The notes under the pieces are model-generated. The model saw only the letters and a list, made by a program, of their open reading frames with translations, had not been told where the DNA came from and searched no databases. Made by a program: the position numbers and the translations under genes. Positions 11,048-22,527 of a stretch of 64,000 nt of DNA are shown here, piece after piece (position 1 is the stretch's first letter; every line of letters starts with the position of its first letter). Source of the DNA: Ectobius pallidus (Eukaryota > Arthropoda > Insecta > Blattodea > Ectobiidae). The DNA lies in the NCBI GenBank assembly GCA_964059195.1, contig CAXKWD010000002.1:154459042-154523041 (forward strand), read 5' to 3'.

Positions 11048-12812
11048 TGTTACGGGAGGTTACCTTTCTCTTTATGAATTATCAAATTTCCTAGCTAGAA
11101 GTGAGCTTAAGGCACATATTGTATTTATCGTCAATTCATAGTAATGTATATCGCAACTCACGCGAGAAAACAAGGGAAATTCTCTAAGGCAGCCCTCCAA
11201 CAACCACACTCTTGTAATCACTCGGCAAGTCTGGCTGTAGTCTGGTGACAGTGAACTACCTCGGTCTCTCGCGTGAGGGCGACACAGTACTAGTGACGAC
11301 ACGACCAGAGATCAAAGAAGGAGCAGCTCAGAATTTTTAATTCCACGTTACATTACTCCTCTCTGTCCCACAAAAAAAGTTTTTACCAAAAACTTTTTTT
11401 GATACACAGAAATACTCACAGTGGAATACTAAACAACTAGGCAACTATTAACATACCCCCAAAAAACTATTACTATTACAACAGAACAATTTACAAAATC
11501 AGTAGCATAACACATGTTTGATATGCACAAAATGACCATCTGCATAATTTATCAGTTCGAAAGTACCTTGGTTATATCTTGATGTGTAATTCTCTTCTAA
11601 AAAGTTTTCTTTTATCCACACAGGAGACCCTGACAGCACATATTACATATCAGTAATATATATATATATAACTATATATATATATAACTTTGTATACCGG
11701 TATATACAAAAAATTGTATCCAAAGACAGGTTCAAAAATTATTTGTCCAAAAAGAGTCTTAAATCTTAAATCACTTATTCAATCATAGTTATAATCTTGA
11801 TTCTGAATAAATAACTCAGCATTGACCATATATGACGCCAAATGTCCATATCCGGCGAAAGTAGCAAGATCAGCAGGGTCTATACTTAACTGGAAGACAT
11901 GAGTATTGCTGAGCAGAAGATGTAGAGGGCGAAATCAACAGAACACCATGCATGTTCTATGATGGATAACTGCTGGATGAGTAAGGTTGAAGATGTCTCC
12001 GACCACCCACATGGAGTGACAAAGAAGAAGCTGGGGCCGTCGCCCCATGAGGCATCCATACAGAAGTCCAGAGGTACCGGCCGGATACCTCCGAACAAGC
12101 CAGAAGGATCTCCATGGCGTCCAAGCCCAGATGAGACACGTGGAAATCATCTTCTTAGTCCAGCTCGTACATGAAACACATGTTCAGAATCATAAGCGAC
12201 GTTCAATGCATTCTCACAGGGAGGGGACCGGTACACCAATGTGATATGTAGAATTTATTGGATTGGATAAATGTCTTTGGCAAGATCACTTATTTTAAAA
12301 GTGAAATTTCACAGCTTTGGGAGATCAATCTTAAGTTTTTTTGTGTAACTGTCCACTATCAGTTATTGATATGCACTTATATGCTTGAAGAATACTTTGC
12401 ACTTAATTTCTCTTGAATAGGCGGGGATATTTTCTTCATTTATTTTAACTTGATAAAATTCATTTCTACACATTTGTTATCAGTCTGTTATTGGAGTTAA
12501 CTTGTTGGCAATTAATAATGTCTTTCCAACATAATATTGACGTCAATGGAGAGTTACTTGTTACTTTGCCCCTTTTTTTAAAGGGGTTTTATGCTTTTCT
12601 AAGCATAGCATGAAAGTTACTGCCGGGTTTTATTTATTTCTTAGTTCTGTGTTTTTTGAAAGGGGGTCCCCCTTTTTAAGTAATGAAAAGACTGCCGAGG
12701 AGGGATTTCCCAGGCCAAGAATGAGTTGCGATATAATAATTACTAGGAAATATCTTTATAGAACCACATTAAAAATATTTAAGTCGTAATTAAAGAGAAA
12801 GGTAACTAGACA
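11048..12812 (-). repeat. Candidate 3' LTR of the decayed Gypsy element
   Basis: The segment starts TGTTACGGGAGGTTACC and ends GGTAACTAGACA on the plus strand, so it has TG...CA ends. Its terminal inverted repeat includes the 16-base block GTTACCTTTCTCTTTA. It lies just downstream of the Gypsy integrase stop codon (12935) in the element's own orientation, where a 3' LTR is expected. A perfect 13-bp hairpin lies inside it at 11372-11400. Against the call, no clear polypurine tract lies next to 12812 and the 5' LTR is missing, so the repeat cannot be confirmed from this window. An unrelated insertion with inverted ends is the alternative. Confidence 0.4.
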
Positions 12813-12934
12813 ATTACTTAATTACACACTTATATATTTATATACACCTACATATTATTTACATACTAAATCAATTAATTAATTACTCAATACACAAAAA
12901 ACCATGGATCAGAATGGTAGCATGAAACTGAGTC

Positions 12935-14082
12935 TTAACATTTTTTGAGTTGAGATATATGACAACGCCTAACAGATTTATCAGATAGCTGTTCCACTAC
13001 TAAGAAGGTGACTCCCCCTTGCAAATTGTCCACTATCCTGTATGGACCAACATAGCAGGGAGCCAGCTTCTTGGCGAACATAGAAATCGCTTTACTTGAG
13101 GGCAATTCCTGCACATGACCCTGTCATTAATGGAAAATGGATTTGGAACTCTTCCTCTATTGTATGTCATAGCACGCTTATCATGAGCTCTCACGTCCCA
13201 CTGTGAATGATCTTTGTGGTGGTATGCAATAAGCGCATTCTTCAAATTTCGCATTACCCGCTCAGCGTGGGAGGGGTTAGGATAGTATGGAGTCGTGGTA
13301 ATGTGAGAGATGCCTGAACGGAAACAGAAGTCTTTGAAGTGTCTAGAAACAAATTGGGGACCATTATCTGAGACGATAAACTGCGGAAAGCCGAACACCT
13401 GGAAGATGGATGATAAACTGGAAATAAACTTTTCTGTACGAGAATCTCGCATGGGAAACAACCAGGAGAATTTTGAAAAAGCATCGACGAGCACGAATAC
13501 AAATGTATTTTCCTTTTTTGAACGTGGACGTTTTCCCAGGAAGTCGATGAACAGTTTTTCAAATGGTCTTTGCGCAACAGTAGATGACAAAAGTCCCATG
13601 CAAGTGTTGAGAGAGGGATTAGACATCGAACAAAGAACACATGATCTGACTCGATCACGGACATCCAAGAACATGCCCTTCCACCAAAAGGAGACTTGGA
13701 TTTTGGCCAGAGTTTTCTTCAGACTCAAATGGCCACCAATCGGGGAAACATGAAAATACCTGAAAACCATGTCCTTAAGCGAGGAAGGCAGAACAATCTT
13801 ATGACGCCTAAGTCTCCCCACTTGGATCTGTAAGGTACCTTTAACCAGACAAATGTTGCTTACAGCAGATCCACCTTTCAATTTGTCAATGATCACGGAC
13901 AAATCGGGATCTAATAGTTGCTGTTGAGCAACATCAGAGAATGCAAGCGGAAAATCCGTCAACAGAGGAGCAATTACTTCCTGAGAGGGCATAGATGACA
14001 CCCCAGAACCTTGAACAGGAAGAACTTCTTCCACAGAAGCTCTAGTGGAACCTTCAAACATCCGCGACAAGGAGCCTGCCAA
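12935..14082 (-). pseudogene. pol: Gypsy integrase region (pol 3' part)
   Basis: The open part (14082 to 13033) contains the HHCC zinc-binding region (HVSPIGGHLSLKKT...CVLC). The DDE core follows, with Asp in LFIDFLGKRP, Asp in VSDNGPQF and Glu in HAERVMRNLK. The C-terminal Gypsy integrase domain (KLAPCYVGPYRIV) lies in another frame from about 13075 and ends at a TAA at 12935-12937. A frameshift near 13080 therefore separates catalytic core and C-terminal domain. In a working element it would insert the cDNA; here it is inactive. Confidence 0.9.
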
Positions 14083-15300
14083 GATGTTTTCAGAGGAGCG
14101 GATGTGAACTGTGGAGAACTTAAACGCAGATAGGCGAACTGCCCATCGAGCAAGTCTTACGTGGGCGAGCTAAGCACCAAGACAACGCTTGGTTGTCGCA
14201 CTCACGGATGAAATTGACGCGCTCGACGTACATGCGAAATTTCTCCAAGGCAAATATAGCTGCCAAAGCTTCCATTTCATAGATGGAAAATTGTTACTCT
14301 TGGGTAGTCAGCGAGCGCGAAGCATACGCAATTGGCTTCCGTCCTTCGGGAAACTCCTGAAGCAATACGGCGCCTAGCCCGGCAGCACAGGCATCAGTTT
14401 GAACAATGAACGTACGCGAGAAGTCAGCCATGGCCAAAATGGGCGGGTTGGAGATGGCACCCTTAATGTCCTCGAAGGCGAGGCGGTGCTCCTCCGTCCA
14501 CTTGAATTCGACACCTTTGCGTCGCAAACGATTCAAGGGCGCAGCCCGCGCCGAGAAATCAGGGATGAATTTGGCGAAGAAATTGGCCATGCCGATAAAG
14601 CGTGCCACTGCCTTCACGTTGCACGGAGGAGGAAAATTCCTGATCGCCACCGTCCTCTCTGGGTCAATAGCGATACCTTCCGGAGAGATCAAATGGCCGA
14701 TGAAACTAAGTTGCGGTCTAGCAAACTGCACCTTAGTTGGCTTGACGGTAAGGCCAGCCTCCTGCAAACGACGAAATACCTCTCGTAGAAGCAACATATG
14801 GGACGAGAAATCTTTGCTGTAGAACCCAAGTCATCAAGATAGTGATACACATAGACAAACTTGATATCTGAAAAAATCTTGTCTAACAATCTGGTCAGCA
14901 CTTGCACCCCAGTGGCCAGACCGAATAGAAGGCGGCAGAATTCAAAATGGTTCCATTCTGTGGAAAAGGCCGTAAGATGGCGAGATGACTCATGTAGAGG
15001 GATCTGGTTGTATGCACTATTAAGATCCAGGGAAGAAAAAACTGTAGCTCCCGCGAACCAGTGGGCAGCAGAATGAATATCTGGTAACGGCATGGATTCT
15101 ATGATAATTTTCTGGTTGAGAGCTCGATAGTCAATGACAGGTCTAAAATCCGATTCGCCCTTAGGGACCAAAAATATCGGACTAGAATAGGCGGAAGTAG
15201 AAGGTCGAATAATACCTTTATCCAACATTTATTTATCTTGGATCTCATGACCATGAGCTTAGGAGGTGAAAGTCTGTAAGGAGGGAGACGGACAGGCACC
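14083..15300 (-). pseudogene. pol: Gypsy reverse transcriptase and RNase H region
   Basis: Order on the minus strand is RT, then RNase H. RT pieces read DKGIIRPSTSAYSSPIFLV and SSLDLNSAYNQI, then a YLDDL active-site box (about 14850, usually YxDD). The connection reads FIGHLISPEGIAIDPER, and the RNase H start is FIVQTDACAAGLGAVL (about 14390). The frame changes several times (near 14800, 14690 and again below 14294, where RNase H sequence continues with stops). The order PR-RT-RNH-IN is that of Gypsy/Metaviridae, not Copia. It is a decayed copy. Confidence 0.9.
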
Positions 15301-15911
15301 CTATCAGTAACTTGGATTTGGTACTCGAAAACATTAGTGACCCCGAGCTTATCAATTAATACTTGAGGGAAATCAGAATTAATTTGGAGAACTTGGGTAC
15401 GTTGGTCTGGAAGCAAATGACCTAAGTCAACTGGTTGCTCAGACACCTCATCAGCCTGAAGCAAATTCTGGTCGACAAAGGCACTGGATAACTGAACTGA
15501 AGGCTTAAGAGAAGAGATGGCAAAACTAATTTGATACGTAGGTTCAAATGGGAAGTACACGACACTACGTTGGAAATCTAAAGTAAGACCAGAGAAATGG
15601 GCAAAATCGGCCCCCAAAATCACCGGAAACACCAGAGAGTGACCGACCAAAACCATGACCTTCCAAGAAAATTTAGCTATTTTGACCTTGAGAGAAATTT
15701 TCCCCAATATAGAAATAAGGGAGGCATCAGCACTAACTGTATTATCAGAATAGGGCAAAAGCGAAGAAACTGGAATACCAAGGTCAGCTAGCATCTGCCT
15801 ACTGATACATGATTTGGCAGCACCAGAGTCCAGCAAGGCATTAGTAGAAAATTTATTCAAAGAAAGAGAAAGGACCGGCAAATGACTGGGGACTCTACCA
15901 CAACAAACCAT
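15301..15911 (-). pseudogene. pol: Gypsy protease region
   Basis: The minus-strand ORF from 15911 begins just after the second Gag zinc knuckle and contains the retroviral-type aspartic protease signature NALLDSGAAKSCIS (about 15830), followed by GADFAHFSGLTLDF. The protease would process the Gag-Pol precursor. The frame stays open into the start of RT and then shifts. This matches the pol layout to its left. Confidence 0.85.
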
Positions 15912-16157
15912 AGATAATAATAGCTGTTTATCACGATCTCTGGCATGATCAGGAAATGTCAGTTGGTTGGGACAAGATTCTAGTCATGGTCGAAAATTCG
16001 TCCTATGCGAAGAAGCAGAAGATCGGCGGTTCATGTCAGCAATCTTTTTCCGACATTCGGCAACCAGATGGCCGGATCTATCACAATAAGTACACCTACG
16101 GACAATCCTGGATTCAGTCGCAGAAGCAGAAGGCTGATGCTGTAGTTCCTTTATACG
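15912..16157 (-). pseudogene. gag: Gypsy Gag 3' end with second zinc knuckle
   Basis: On the minus strand about 16075-16020 reads CTYCDRSGHLVAEC, a CX2CX4HX4C knuckle, followed by a basic stretch (RKKIADMNRR). It is separated from the first knuckle (21396-21719) by the BEL-2 insertion at 16158-21402. The join to the protease ORF at 15911 is immediate. Confidence 0.8.
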
Positions 16158-17254
16158 TGTTGGAGAAAGCTAAGGGTTCTACTAGCATTATTTTACATGT
16201 CTAGTAACAGTGCATATTCAAATGTTCCGCTCAGTGCATTTCTCCCTCTCAGCGCATTGATATGAGTATAAGCCCGCTTATTTCTGTGAATCCCAGTTTA
16301 GCGACAGGTGCATGCTTCGCATCAGCGTGACATCATAGCGTCATGCCAAGAGTTAGTTTGTGTCGAGCCTCCACTCGTGAGAGACGTGCTGGAGCGCAGT
16401 CTAGTATCCCGCCTAATTCATACAATAGAACGGAGGTTTTCTATTAATTAGCGGATAAATCCATAATACTTCTATTTATAAGTATTATCGTGTGATATTA
16501 AGTAATTTCTACTAGTTACAGTATATTCAGTATTAAGCCTGCAGTTACACGATCAAGTCACGGTCTGACACTGCTCCGGTTCTAGTAACAAAAGCCAGTT
16601 CGCGCTCTTTGTATTTTCACTAGAAATCATTGGAATAAAACTTCCTTATAAGTTTTATTAATTTCAAGTAAATTACTTATACATAATTTACTTATTCGCC
16701 GTATTACAAGTTCATTAGATTCACTTATTAGTTCCAAGTAAGTACATAGCGTGTGACGTCATCACTCACCAAGAAGCTATAAAACGTGAACAATCAAGTG
16801 CTAATAACTTAAAATACATTCATTCTACAACAAATTTTATTACCGTTAAATTGAGATATAATTCATTAGTAAATTACAAAATTTACTAAATTACTTCTAG
16901 TGGTGCAATCCGGTTCGCGCCAAATTCCAATTCATTGTTTCAACGTGTTTATTCAATTATTATTCAGTGTTCACCTATTATTTCTTCGAGTGGTTACAAG
17001 TATTAATAAAGTGCAAGTATTTCATTACATTCTAGATTGTTTAACCAATATGTTTCCTTTGATCTCTGTACCCAGTGTCCTCGTGATATAGTCCCTTCTT
17101 GCTCTAATGGTCCTCCGAAATTTTATGCTTCTCACATGTACATTGTTTCATCCTTACATGAAGCTACCCTATTAATCTATCCTGCATTTATCCTCTCACG
17201 GATATTATCGTCCAATCCCTAACATTGGTCCTCTCACGAGCTTGATCTCAAACA
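16158..17254 (+). repeat. BEL-2 5' LTR
   Basis: It starts TGTTGGAGAAAGC and ends GATCTCAAACA. It is collinear with 20306-21402 at a constant offset of 4148. The next internal bases are TTGGTCCTTACGGGC, the position of the primer-binding site; the tRNA was not identified. Confidence 0.95.
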
Positions 17255-17548
17255 TTGGTCCTTACGGGCAGGATCATATTGGTACAATCATATTTATTGC
17301 ATACTTGTATTCGCAAATACCGTTTCTCGAGTTCGTCTCATTCATCTGTGCTTCCGCGTCGGTCAGTTCGTGAGTTCCAGCAACCCTGAACTTCGCATCG
17401 AAGACAGCATCATAGCAGCAGTGATTTGACTCATCGTGGGATTCCGGTCACCAGCGAACTTCAAGAAAGCAGTGAACAGCTGATTTACATGTATCATCGT
17501 GCAGTGGTGGTAACATTTCATATTTAAACTTCAATTTCTCATCTCATC

Positions 17549-19669
17549 ATGGAAAGTGAACTGAGAGACTTAACGAAAAAAAGGGGTTTTCTTAAAAGAA
17601 AATTCACATTTATTCAGAAATTCTGTAACAATATTCCTGAAGAAGTGGATGTATTTCAACTAAAAGTAAAATTTGACAGCCTTATTGAAATTTGGGAGGA
17701 ATACAAGTCCATACAAATTCAGATAGAAGCTCTCATTGAAGCTGAAGAAGAAATAGAACTGCATATGCAATATGACGAAGAAGTGAGAAACAATTACGAG
17801 GTGCTTAAAGCAAAGTTAAGTGGTCTTCTGTTTCTACACGAACATCCAGTGTGCAGTGTAGGATCTCATCACAGCCAACGATCTAATCACAGTGGTAACT
17901 CTCATAACACATGTCAAGCTTCTGCTTCACAGTGCAATAATAGAAATATACAACTTCCAAGGATTCAAATTCCTGTATTCAGTGGGGATGTGACTAACTT
18001 TAAACACTATCACGACACTTTCAGTAGTTTAGTGGTGAACAATGATTCATTGGATCCCATCCAGAAATACCATTATTTGCTGAGTTCTGTTAAGGGACAA
18101 GCCCACGCGCTCCTTCAGAATCTTCCAGTCACGAATGAGAATTTTCCAATAGCATGGAATTTATTGTGTGCAAGATATGATAATACTCGAGTTATTGCCA
18201 CAGCTCATATAAAAAATCTACTTTCATTACCAATAATGAAAGATGAAAATGTTACAGACTTGCGAAACTTACTAAATCAGTTTCAAAGCAATCTTAACGC
18301 CATCGAAGCCCTCAATCTTGAAATCCCATTACACGAAGTCATGTTTATTCAATTAATATTGGATCATCTTGGTGAGACTACACGTAAAGAATGGGAAAGT
18401 AAAATTGACTCAAAAAAGTTCACATCACTTCAAGAGTTGATGAACTTCCTAGAAGCCAAGGCTCATTCATTAGAAGTGTTATCCAATTCCAACAACGTGT
18501 CCAGCCCATCACCTGCAAGAAAGGTTGAGCTGCGATCTCCAAAATACACTGTCCGAGAACCGCGACAGTCGTACGAAGGTACAAGCAGATTATCGTGTGC
18601 CTATTGTCAACGCAATCACAAGCTGTATCATTGTGATGAATTCCGGCAAATTCCAGTCAATGAGCGATGGAATTTCGTCAAGTCACAGCACCTGTGTGTC
18701 AATTGTTTCTCATCAAATCATACGGTACAACAGTGCAATTTAGAATCTTTCTGTGGTTGTCAACAATCAGTCCACAGTAAACTTCTGCATCGTGACATGA
18801 ATACGGTTTCGCTTCAAGATGATGAAAACTTAACGACAGACGAAGAAACAGAAATGCATTCTTTCGTTGTCACGAGCAAACCTAAACATCAGCAAACTTG
18901 TTCTCTGTGTAAACGAAACCACTCGTTACATAAGTGCAAAAATTTCCGCAAATTCACAGTGCAACAACGATGGAGTTGTGCACGATCAAACCAGTTGTGC
19001 TTTAATTGCTTTTCCACAGAGCACAAGGTACAAGAGTGTGAATTACCTTCTTACTGTAAATGTGACTTAAAACATAGCAAGTTACTGCATTTTACAGCTA
19101 AGCAAGAAAAATCAACAGCATACGCCCTCACATGCTTTAACATCAGTCGAAGTCAACAGAGCACTTCACTACAGAGCAATTCTAAACAAATTAGAATTCA
19201 AAACAGTACAAACAAAGCCTCTCATCATATGCAGAGCAAACGCTTAGAGACAAACCGATCCAGTGCAGCGGTCAAACCAGTTCGCAATAGCTTCGCTTCC
19301 TTCAAACGCAGGAACGAACATTTGCACCCATCTATTCACAATAAATCTTTCAGCAGTCAAGGGAGATTTAAAACAAGTGATAGTGTAAATACAAGAGGTA
19401 AATCAGATCCTTTTTACCGATCTTTACATTCGCAAATCAACACTCAGCAGTGTATGTCTTCAGAGCGAAACAACACTACGCAGTGTCTGCCTTCATTGAT
19501 AAACAGTACTTCGCAGTGTCTGTCTTCAGAGCGAAACAACACTCCGCAGTGTCTGCATTCATCGAAAAACAACACTCAGTGTCTGTCTTCAGAACGAAAC
19601 AACACTCCGCAGTGTCTGTTCGCATCTAAACCCAATACCAAGCAGTGTTCTTCATCTACGAAAGAGTGA
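17549..19669 (+). CDS. gag: Intact BEL/Pao Gag with two Cys/His modules, 706 aa
   Basis: Gag is the structural protein that would form the particle and bind RNA. The N-terminal third is charged and helical. The Pao-type gag core (DUF1759-like) spans about residues 130-290, including LDPIQKYHYLLSSVKGQAHA and LLSLPIMKDENV. Two related Cys/His modules follow: one from residue about 350 (CAYCQRNHKLYHC ... LCVNCFSSNH) and one from about 451 (CSLCKRNHSLHKC ... LCFNCFSTEH), each ending SKLLH. The last 75 residues are an imperfect repeat of SSERNNTPQCL-type units. There is no stop or frameshift in 706 codons. BEL elements normally continue into a protease and RT; here a TGA at 19667 ends the only ORF. 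Confidence 0.95.
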   Translation: MESELRDLTKKRGFLKRKFTFIQKFCNNIPEEVDVFQLKVKFDSLIEIWEEYKSIQIQIEALIEAEEEIELHMQYDEEVRNNYEVLKAKLSGLLFLHEHPVCSVGSHHSQRSNHSGNSHNTCQASASQCNNRNIQLPRIQIPVFSGDVTNFKHYHDTFSSLVVNNDSLDPIQKYHYLLSSVKGQAHALLQNLPVTNENFPIAWNLLCARYDNTRVIATAHIKNLLSLPIMKDENVTDLRNLLNQFQSNLNAIEALNLEIPLHEVMFIQLILDHLGETTRKEWESKIDSKKFTSLQELMNFLEAKAHSLEVLSNSNNVSSPSPARKVELRSPKYTVREPRQSYEGTSRLSCAYCQRNHKLYHCDEFRQIPVNERWNFVKSQHLCVNCFSSNHTVQQCNLESFCGCQQSVHSKLLHRDMNTVSLQDDENLTTDEETEMHSFVVTSKPKHQQTCSLCKRNHSLHKCKNFRKFTVQQRWSCARSNQLCFNCFSTEHKVQECELPSYCKCDLKHSKLLHFTAKQEKSTAYALTCFNISRSQQSTSLQSNSKQIRIQNSTNKASHHMQSKRLETNRSSAAVKPVRNSFASFKRRNEHLHPSIHNKSFSSQGRFKTSDSVNTRGKSDPFYRSLHSQINTQQCMSSERNNTTQCLPSLINSTSQCLSSERNNTPQCLHSSKNNTQCLSSERNNTPQCLFASKPNTKQCSSSTKE

Positions 19670-20305
19670 AAAGCTATACGTGCATCATCTGCATATGTCC
19701 AGTTGTAGAGCTACCATGTTAGCAAGAAATCTACATGTAGCCAAACCGTTACACTGTGATATATGTAAGAAAGCAACTTTTCAGCACCGTTTGTGTTAAA
19801 ATCTTACTTAATGTTTATCCAATGGTCTTTCTACATTATGGCAAGATACCATGTTAGTAATATAAGATCATCAGCTGTGCCCTGAATGATATAAAGAAAT
19901 CATCAAGCATTTCTTCAACAAGTTTCTACAGATTGTGTTTCAACAAGCCACCTGATCTACACTACAAGTTCCTGAATCAGCTGTTGAGCACAAGTCGAAG
20001 TCTTCACTTATGGATGCTACAACAACAGTTTGGATTCCAGCCAGTATTCAACTAGACCTTCACAACCTTGCGTGTGTTGCTAGTCTAAATAGTGTAGAGT
20101 CAGTGCTTCAATGTAAATAGTTAAATTAGTGCTTTTCTATTCAATATCCTATTCTTGCAATATGTGTAAGAAGGCATATTTTCAACACATATCACATGTA
20201 TACATCCAATTAGAATCAGTGATGGTTTTGTGTATATGTAAGTTTTTATTATAGCTTTCTCCTTAGTTATTTTCTTAAAATTAATATTTTAACGGGGGGA
20301 GTCTA
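19670..20305 (+). other. BEL-2 internal non-coding region after gag
   Basis: These 636 bases have no ORF of note. They share blocks with 2904-3452 of BEL-1 and end in the polypurine-like AACGGGGGGAGTCTA before the 3' LTR. Sharing by two diverged copies implies that loss of pol predates both insertions. Confidence 0.8.
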
Positions 20306-21402
20306 TGTTGGAGAAAGCTAAGGGTTCTACTAGCATTATTTTACATGTCTAGTAACAGTGCATATTCAAATGTTCCGCTCAGTGCATTTCTCCCTCTCAG
20401 CGCATTGATATGAGTATAAGCCCGCTTATTTCTGTGAATCCCAGTTTAGCGACAGGTGCATGCTTCGCATCAGCGTGACATCATAGCGTCATGCCAAGAG
20501 TTAGTTTGTGTCGAGCCTCCACTCGTGAGAGACGTGCTGGAGCGCAGTCTAGTATCCCGCCTAATTCATACAATAGAACGGAGGTTTTCTATTAATTAGC
20601 GGATAAATCCATAATACTTCTATTTATAAGTATTATCGTGTGATATTAAGTAATTTCTACTAGTTACAGTATATTCAGTATTAAGCCTGCAGTTACACGA
20701 TCAAGTCACGGTCTGACACTGCTCCGGTTCTAGTAACAAAAGCCAGTTCGCGCTCTTTGTATTTTCACTAGAAATCATTGGAATAAAACTTCCTTATAAG
20801 TTTTATTAATTTCAAGTAAATTACTTATACATAATTTACTTATTCGCCGTATTACAAGTTCATTAGATTCACTTATTAGTTCCAAGTAAGTACATAGCGT
20901 GTGACGTCATCACTCACCAAGAAGCTATAAAACGTGAACAATCAAGTGCTAATAACTTAAAATACATTCATTCTACAACAAATTTTATTACCGTTAAATT
21001 GAGATATAATTCATTAGTAAATTACAAAATTTACTAAATTACTTCTAGTGGTGCAATCCGGTTCGCGCCAAATTCCAATTCATTGTTTCAACGTGTTTAT
21101 TCAATTATTATTCAGTGTTCACCTATTATTTCTTCGAGTGGTTACAAGTATTAATAAAGTGCAAGTATTTCATTACATTCTAGATTGTTTAACCAATATG
21201 TTTCCTTTGATCTCTGTACCCAGTGTCCTCGTGATATAGTCCCTTCTTGCTCTAATGGTCCTCCGAAATTTTATACTTCTCACATGTACATTGTTTCATC
21301 CTTACATGAAGCTACCCTATTAATCTATCCTGCATTTATCCTCTCACGGATATTATCGTCCAATCCCTAACATTGGTCCTCTCACGAGCTTGATCTCAAA
21401 CA
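20306..21402 (+). repeat. BEL-2 3' LTR
   Basis: It matches the 5' LTR almost base for base and is followed by the ATACG target duplication at 21403-21407. Confidence 0.95.
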
Positions 21403-21719
21403 ATACGATTGGTACAATTTCTGATTAAATGGCCAACCTTACCACAGTAATGACAAGAACGAGAATCTTTATTGAAATTAGTTTGAACACTATTACGAGA
21501 ATCTCTAACTAAATTAGCTTGGGGACTAGCACTAGGAGGGACCGGTTCCAACTGAGGGATAGTATTAGATGAAACACGACAGGCATCACCGCTCTCAACC
21601 TCTGAAACAGTCGCAACAAGACCGAACAGATCCGAAAATGTGCGAGATCTCGGGGCAAAAGTCAAGTATGAGCAGGTGGTGGGATTCAACCCAGATATGA
21701 TAATATTAATAAATTTCAT
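21403..21719 (-). pseudogene. gag: Gypsy Gag fragment with first zinc knuckle
   Basis: The minus strand reads a Gag C-terminal region (SGLNPTTCSYLTF, LFGLVATVSEVESG) and a CX2CX4HX4C knuckle (CHYCGKVGHLIRNC) close to the BEL-2 insertion point. Similarity to Gag stops near 21719, where upstream stops begin, so the Gypsy element is truncated at its 5' end and its 5' LTR is absent from the window. Confidence 0.85.
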
Positions 21720-22527
21720 TTTTCCTTTTCAGGGTGAATATTATAGCGTAAATTTAATGAATTTTTTCCACCTTATACCCTCAAAAAACTTATGTAACCT
21801 ATACCATGCAACTAATGTTTTGGGATTGCTTCGAAAAATGTTACTATATTTTTTGCACACGTTTTTTATTTTCTATCTTATTGTAGCTAGACTTCTAAAA
21901 TATATGCGTTAAACAGGTTAAACATATTACAGATAGCTAAAACAATGAAATTAGAAGTTTTTGACATTTTACATATTACATTAAATTGGATTCACAAGTA
22001 ACATTTGTTCAAAAATGTACAACATTAATTTAAATTTACCAATAAAATATTAAAATTCAGTCTTATATATTTGTCATGTATAATAAAACCTTTTTATTAA
22101 AAACCCATGCAAAATGGAACAGTCATAGAATAAAACAACATATAAAGCTTGATTTTACCTATTACCTGTAATTATAGCAGTCTTTTGTTTATGCAAAAAA
22201 ATATAGAGGAAATTTCCTATTCGTATCAAATAGGCGTCGTAATTTCTGTATGTAGGTACTATTCAACCATAAGTACAATATTAGATGTAACACCTGTATG
22301 CTGATTCTATTCAGCCAAAAGTAAATTAATGTTCATTAATGCTTGCTAGTGTATTATGCTTTTGATCCAGATAAAAATATAATATGCTGTGTATGTTATT
22401 AAGTGCTTTTTTTCCGCTGCAATCCCAATATGCTGATGTGGTTATATGTTACATGAAGAGAAGTGATGATGCATTTCGGCTAAACAGATGGCAAATTTGT
22501 TTTGCCGAAACAACAACCTAAAAACAA
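21720..22527. other. Unassigned AT-rich sequence
   Basis: No domain-bearing ORF was found. The last 120 bases (from about 22430) directly precede the PLE-1 reading frame and may be its 5' region. Confidence 0.55.

Larger units (their letters stand above)
16158..21402 (+). mobile_element. BEL-2: young gag-only BEL/Pao LTR retrotransposon
   Basis: Two 1097-bp LTRs (16158-17254 and 20306-21402) with TG...CA ends flank a 3051-bp interior. The 5-bp target duplication ATACG is present at 16153-16157 and 21403-21407. I found one LTR difference by eye (G at about 17127 against A at about 21275). The interior encodes one uninterrupted Gag and nothing else: no protease, RT, RNase H or integrase. A purine tract (AACGGGGGGAG) precedes the 3' LTR. 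The element split a Gypsy gag on the opposite strand between its two zinc-knuckle codon groups. It would need pol proteins supplied in trans. Confidence 0.95.

Noticed and set aside
11372..11400. Transcription terminator hairpin (A7GT5/A5CT7)
   Set aside because: It is a perfect 13-bp stem but in a eukaryotic, probably LTR context; a bacterial-type terminator call is not justified.
22430..22527. Hammerhead ribozyme near PLE-1 (CTGATG and CGAAAC present)
   Set aside because: PLEs can carry hammerheads, but the CTGATG is not followed by the required core and stems could not be drawn.
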